Source of the DNA: a virus
Length of the DNA: 33,751 nt
Virus record (IMG/VR): IMGVR_UViG_3300017763_000081
Span: 1-33,751 of that record
Reading direction: 5' to 3' (one strand)
Under the pieces are notes generated by a model. That model ran no database searches. It saw only the letters and a list, made by a program, of their open reading frames with translations, and was not told where the DNA came from. Shown one piece after another: positions 29,258 through 33,751 of the stretch (position 1 is the first letter of the stretch; each line of letters starts with the position of its first letter). A program made the translations under genes and the position numbers.

Positions 29258-32200
29258 ATGGATGTTCGCTTACCTGACGGAACAATTATCCAAAACGTTC
29301 CTGACAATGTTACTCGTCAAGAACTTGATGACAAACTAAAAGCAAGTGGTAAGTTTCCTAGTTTGTTTGATGCCCCTCCTCAACTCGACCAACCACAACA
29401 AGCCACACAATTAGAAGACGGTGAAGGTAGCGACTTCATGCGTGGTATTGGCACGTACTATGACCAGATGGGTGGACTGTTTGGCGGAACTAAAGTATTA
29501 GCTGGTAAAGCATTTGGCTCAGACGACCTTATTAAAAGTGGTCTAGAGTCAATGGAAGAATCTGAGGCAGCTATAGGTAGACGTGGTGTAAAAGAAACGG
29601 ACTCGTTCCTTGCAGCTATTGATAAAGGAGTAGGAAGTTTTCTTACTGAGTATATACCTTTTGTAGCGGGTCAAGGTGTAGGTATGATTAGTGAAGCTGT
29701 ATTAACCGGCATAGCGGGTTCTATGCTAGGTTCAGCAGTTGGACCAGGAGGTACAGTAGCAGGAGGGTTAGGTGGTATTGTTGGTAAAGGTTTAGTTAAG
29801 AAAAAAGTTAAACAAGAAGCTGAAAGAATTGCTAAAAAAGAAGGACAAGATGCAGCTGACCTATATGTAGAAAAACAAGCAAAAGATGGATTTAAAGAGT
29901 TAATGGAAAAAGATTTAGCGTTACGTAGTCAAGTTAATAAGACTATAGGTAGAAACGCTGCTTTAATTCAAATGGCTGGTAGGTTTGGTGTAGGTGAAAC
30001 AACAGGTCGAGCAGTAGATGAAGCAATTAAAGATATAACTGACCCAGATGAACAGTTAGAAGCTATTCAAGAGTTAAGTACTTCTAAATTAGCGGCGGTA
30101 AGTACAGCACATGCATTAGCAGATTACATAGGTATTAAAATTGGTTTGGGTGCATTAGATAGTTTAGCAACGCCTACTCGAAACATGTTACTTAACATAG
30201 CCAAACAAGCAGGAATAACAGGTATTAAAGAAGCACCTGTTGAAGCAGTACAGACAGCGTTAGAAAGGTTTGGTGCTGATTTACCTTTAAGCGACAAACA
30301 AGCTACAGAAGAATATATCAACGCAGCTGCAGCTGGGTTCTTTATGCCTCTTGTACCTAGTGTTATTGGTGGTATAAGAACTACCTCAACTACACCTATT
30401 GACCCAGAAACTAAACCAGAAGATACACCAGAAATTGAACCAAAGGTTAAAGCAAAAGACCCAGGTAAAAAGAAAAAAACTCAAGCTGAAAAAGATAATG
30501 AAGAAGCTGACAAAGTAACTGACCCTATTTTAAACATAATAGATGAAGATGCGAAACCTTATCAAGAACCAAAAACTAAAGCAAATAAGAAAAAAGCAGC
30601 TAAACTTAAAAAAATAGTTAAAGCTGAAAAGAAAAAAATAAAAACTACAAAAAACCCTGTAGCAAAAGCAAAAGCTGAACAAAAAGTAATAGAGGCAGAA
30701 GCAGAATTAAGTGCATTGCAAACTTCTGATGTTTCTTTTGAGACTAGAGATGTACTTAACGTAGACTATCAACCTGCAACAGAAGAACAAATATCAGAGT
30801 CAGAAGTAGTTATGGGACCTGTGCGAGAAGGGTTTGAAAGAATTCAAATAGGTTATGATGAAGCAAATAGCAAACCTATATTAGAAGATAGAGTAAAAAA
30901 AGAAGTAGACCCAGATAGGTTTGAACTAACTTCTCCTCAAGAAACAACTCAAGAAACTGTTGACGTAGAAGAAGAAATAACAACAGACCCACTATCAGAA
31001 AATCTTCCAGGTATACCTACTATTCAAGACCAAGAAGCAGAAATTGCACAAGCTGAACGTGATAGACGAGACCTTGAAACAAAAGCAAAACAAGAAGAGT
31101 TGGCAAAAAATATAGCTCCAGAACGTGATGTAGCAGAAGCTGACAGAATTGTTAAAACTGTTTTAGATAACAATGGAGTATTTGCAAGAGAAGTTAAATA
31201 TCAATCAGACGCAGGTCCTGTAAATCCTCAAACAGCTAAAGACAAAGCTTTAAGACAAATTAAAAATTCTCAAATAGAGCAAGGGCTTACCGAGACGCAT
31301 ACTATCAAAGAAGTAAAGGGTAGACCTAGACAGGAAGGAGAAGAACTGGTATCAGATACTGTAGTTTATTACTTAGCTCCGCGTAAATCTGTTGGTACGC
31401 TTAGTCCTAATGCCTCTCAAAATGCAAATAAACTTTCTAAATTTCTTATAGATAATCTAGATGTAGAGTCTCAAGATGTAAAACAAGAAGGAGCGCTTGT
31501 TCTAGGTAAAACAGCAAATCCTGCTCAAATAAAAAAATGGTTTAAAGATAATGTAACAGCAGCTGAGTTTAATCAAATAGAAAAATCTGCAAAAGGTATA
31601 TTTGCAAGAATTAATACTATATTTAATCAGCCTTCAACTACTAAACAAGATGAAGCTCAAACTGCAATGGAAGAAGCTTTTAGTGAAACTATAATAGACA
31701 AAGTTCAGCAAAAATCTAAAGGCAAACCAGCTAAACCAAAACCTAAAGGAAAAGAAACTATAGGTAGAACTATTAAGAGTAAAGAGTTTTTAGAAGAGTC
31801 CGCTGACAAACAAACAGTAGGAGATTTACTTGCAACTTTTAGAAAAAATCTTAGAGCTATAACCAAGGGAGTAGTAGACCCTATGCAAGAAGCATTGCTT
31901 ACAGCTTTTGAAGATATGCCAGGGATTGCTAATACTAAATTTAAAGTATTAAACTTTATAAAACAAAAAGGTGACCCTACAGGAACTTATAACACTAAAT
32001 CAGATACTGTGCGTGTCACTAAAGATGCATCGCTAGAAGATGTATTTCACGAAATAACTCACGCAGCTACATCTAACGCAATCCGTAACCAAGTAAAAGA
32101 TGGTAAGGGTACAACTAGAGCAGGTAAAAGAACGGTTGCTATCTACAAAGCTGCACAGAAAGCAGACAAGAACAACGAGTTTAAAGAAGCTTTATCTAAC

Positions 32201-33751
32201 ATTGATGAGTTTATTACTTATGCTTTAACTAACAAAGAGTTTCAAATGTTTCTTGCACAAACTCCTAGTGCAGTAGCTACACCAACTACAGTAACTGAAG
32301 GCTCACTATGGTCTAACTTTGTAGGTGCAGTAAAAGATTTATTAGGTTTAGGGGACATATCCAACACATTATTAAATGATGTATTAGCTGTTGCACCTGA
32401 GCTTATGAAAGGCCCAAGAGCAAAAGAACAAGCTGCAAGAAAAGATGAAGTATTGTTTAAGAAAAATGATGTAGCAGATTTTGACAAAGAAGCTGCAGCG
32501 GCGCAACCTAATAAAACAACTAAAAAACAAAAAGTAGAAGAAGCTAAAAAAGCTTTTGAACCTGGTCGATTTAAACAGATATTAAAAAATCTTCGTAGAA
32601 AATTACAAAACTCTCAAGCATACATACAAGCGTGGCAGGATGAATTAAAAAGAGCTGGATTAATAATTGGTGGTTTTCAAGAAGGGTTTAATAATATCTT
32701 TGACAAGATTACACTTAACAGAGGTTTAGCTGATATAGCATTTAAACGAGATATTTTACCCAATGTACTAGAGTTTCAAAGAGCGCAAGCTAAGTTTTTA
32801 GAATTAGCTAAAAGAGCTGGTATGCAAAACGCTGAAGGTCAGCTTAATTTATTTTTTACTGCTCTTCATGATAGTGAAAGACGAGATATATTGTTTGCAT
32901 TAGGTGTACCACTAAGCACAGTTAAAAATTTAAAAGTAGGTACAACAAGAAAAAGTGCTCAACAGCTACGAGATGAGTATATGCAACTTATAACTAAACG
33001 TAGAGACTTATCTGACGCTCAAATAGCACAAATAAAAAAACAACTTTTTAAACTTACTTCTAATAAAAACAATCAAGATGCGGTAAATGGTCTTGATTAC
33101 AGAGGTAATCCCATAGCAAAAAGTAAAAATAATAAAACTGCAAAAGACGTATTAAATAAAAATAGTAATAGGTATAACCCCTCTAAATACAACAAAACAA
33201 CCATGAATAATTATTTAGCTAAATATAATAGCTATAAACAGTCTAATCCAGAACTATATAATGCTATGCAAGCAGTAAGAGATTCTATGACAGAGTTAAA
33301 TAACGCGGCATTAAAACTTAACCAAGAATCTTTTTATACTCCTATTCAATCTATGAATATTATTAAGCTATATGATTTTAAAAACTATGTTCCTTTAAAA
33401 GCTGAATCTAAAACAGCAGCAAAAGAGTTTAATATAGACGCTCCTAGAGTGTCTGGAGATTTAGTAGATGCGGCTTCTCCTATAGGAGGACAAAAAGGTA
33501 CAGCTTCAAATATTTTTGAACAGGTAGTAGAAGATGCTTTACAATCGGCAGCTAGAACTGGAAGAAGTGGTGTAACACAAGCAGTTAAAAATGCAGTTAC
33601 TTTTAAATACTTAAGTAAATATACTGGTCAAAAAAAGGCTTCACGTAAAGCTTTACTAGATGGAACAGTACAATCTTTTACCGCTGAAGAAAGATTTAAA
33701 AATCCTACTAATTTAGAAAATGCTCTTAGAAATGCAAAAGATAAAATTGTA
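29258..33751 (+). CDS. Giant internal virion protein with HEITH metallopeptidase motif (3' truncated)
   Basis: The frame from ATG 29258 is open to the last base, giving at least 1498 residues with no stop in the window. The N-terminus MDVRLPDGTIIQNVPDNVTR then QELDDKL is a motif common at the starts of marine podovirus internal proteins. Residues about 125-175 are a Gly-rich hydrophobic stretch (SEAVLTGIAGSMLGSAVGPG) that could cross a membrane. A Lys/Glu-rich region follows. At 931-935 HEITH in EDVFHEITHAA fits a zinc-peptidase HExxH, with Glu984 in NIDEFITYALTN as a candidate third ligand. The C-terminal part is helical. Giant ejection proteins often carry enzymatic domains that open the cell wall or process proteins during infection. 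Confidence 0.75.
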   Translation, partial: MDVRLPDGTIIQNVPDNVTRQELDDKLKASGKFPSLFDAPPQLDQPQQATQLEDGEGSDFMRGIGTYYDQMGGLFGGTKVLAGKAFGSDDLIKSGLESMEESEAAIGRRGVKETDSFLAAIDKGVGSFLTEYIPFVAGQGVGMISEAVLTGIAGSMLGSAVGPGGTVAGGLGGIVGKGLVKKKVKQEAERIAKKEGQDAADLYVEKQAKDGFKELMEKDLALRSQVNKTIGRNAALIQMAGRFGVGETTGRAVDEAIKDITDPDEQLEAIQELSTSKLAAVSTAHALADYIGIKIGLGALDSLATPTRNMLLNIAKQAGITGIKEAPVEAVQTALERFGADLPLSDKQATEEYINAAAAGFFMPLVPSVIGGIRTTSTTPIDPETKPEDTPEIEPKVKAKDPGKKKKTQAEKDNEEADKVTDPILNIIDEDAKPYQEPKTKANKKKAAKLKKIVKAEKKKIKTTKNPVAKAKAEQKVIEAEAELSALQTSDVSFETRDVLNVDYQPATEEQISESEVVMGPVREGFERIQIGYDEANSKPILEDRVKKEVDPDRFELTSPQETTQETVDVEEEITTDPLSENLPGIPTIQDQEAEIAQAERDRRDLETKAKQEELAKNIAPERDVAEADRIVKTVLDNNGVFAREVKYQSDAGPVNPQTAKDKALRQIKNSQIEQGLTETHTIKEVKGRPRQEGEELVSDTVVYYLAPRKSVGTLSPNASQNANKLSKFLIDNLDVESQDVKQEGALVLGKTANPAQIKKWFKDNVTAAEFNQIEKSAKGIFARINTIFNQPSTTKQDEAQTAMEEAFSETIIDKVQQKSKGKPAKPKPKGKETIGRTIKSKEFLEESADKQTVGDLLATFRKNLRAITKGVVDPMQEALLTAFEDMPGIANTKFKVLNFIKQKGDPTGTYNTKSDTVRVTKDASLEDVFHEITHAATSNAIRNQVKDGKGTTRAGKRTVAIYKAAQKADKNNEFKEALSNIDEFITYALTNKEFQMFLAQTPSAVATPTTVTEGSLWSNFVGAVKDLLGLGDISNTLLNDVLAVAPELMKGPRAKEQAARKDEVLFKKNDVADFDKEAAAAQPNKTTKKQKVEEAKKAFEPGRFKQILKNLRRKLQNSQAYIQAWQDELKRAGLIIGGFQEGFNNIFDKITLNRGLADIAFKRDILPNVLEFQRAQAKFLELAKRAGMQNAEGQLNLFFTALHDSERRDILFALGVPLSTVKNLKVGTTRKSAQQLRDEYMQLITKRRDLSDAQIAQIKKQLFKLTSNKNNQDAVNGLDYRGNPIAKSKNNKTAKDVLNKNSNRYNPSKYNKTTMNNYLAKYNSYKQSNPELYNAMQAVRDSMTELNNAALKLNQESFYTPIQSMNIIKLYDFKNYVPLKAESKTAAKEFNIDAPRVSGDLVDAASPIGGQKGTASNIFEQVVEDALQSAARTGRSGVTQAVKNAVTFKYLSKYTGQKKASRKALLDGTVQSFTAEERFKNPTNLENALRNAKDKIV

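Noticed and set aside
1-33751. CRISPR arrays, tRNA genes, insertion sequences, integrase or attachment sites
   Set aside because: No regularly spaced direct repeats, cloverleaf-like sequences, transposase or recombinase motifs were seen; the largest non-coding gap is about 155 bases.

Overview
This window looks like about 34 kb of the structural half of a tailed, short-tailed (podovirus-like) phage from an AT-rich aquatic or marine bacterium. All credible genes lie on the + strand, packed end to start with ATGA, TAATG and GTGA junctions. There are no tRNAs, integrase or replication genes in view. The window begins inside a portal gene and ends inside a very large internal virion protein gene, so the terminase, replication and regulatory genes lie outside it. 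Gene style and order resemble uncultured marine podoviruses; that is a judgement from remembered families, not a database result.

Layout. 1-5.4 kb: head module (portal C-terminus, small protein, GroES-like co-chaperonin, scaffold-like protein, small head protein, decoration-like protein, major capsid protein), closed by a hairpin terminator. 5.4-6.26 kb: a short island between two terminators, holding a lipoprotein, a small membrane protein and a 24-codon gene that reads as a PQQ precursor peptide, pqqA, with its own -10 box, dyad, Shine-Dalgarno and UUCG-loop terminator. 6.26-14.1 kb: a new promoter and structured leader, Gly/Thr-rich structural proteins, a run of very basic small proteins, a holin-like protein, two connector/adaptor-like proteins and two zinc-ribbon proteins. 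14.1-16.5 kb: tail fibre or collar protein, a Cys-rich protein and a DUF4376 protein. 16.5-19.9 kb: an accessory cassette of a fatty-acid desaturase, a cupin-like protein, an acyl carrier protein, an unknown protein and two 2OG-Fe(II) oxygenase-like proteins. 19.9-20.9 kb: lysis genes (3TM-type holin and GH24 endolysin) behind their own promoter. 20.9-33.8 kb: tail hub or DNA-stabilising protein and a series of probable internal/ejection proteins, ending with a protein of at least 1498 residues that carries an HEITH zinc-peptidase motif.

The most interesting element is the pqqA-like gene, which falls below usual ORF length cut-offs. Its product has the Glu-x3-Tyr pair that PqqE crosslinks and the surrounding family context. 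With its own signals, it suggests the phage tops up PQQ precursor during infection to keep a quinoprotein dehydrogenase of the host running, such as a methanol dehydrogenase. This points to a PQQ-making, perhaps methylotrophic host, which is an inference. The lipid-related cassette (desaturase plus ACP) suggests a second intervention in host metabolism.
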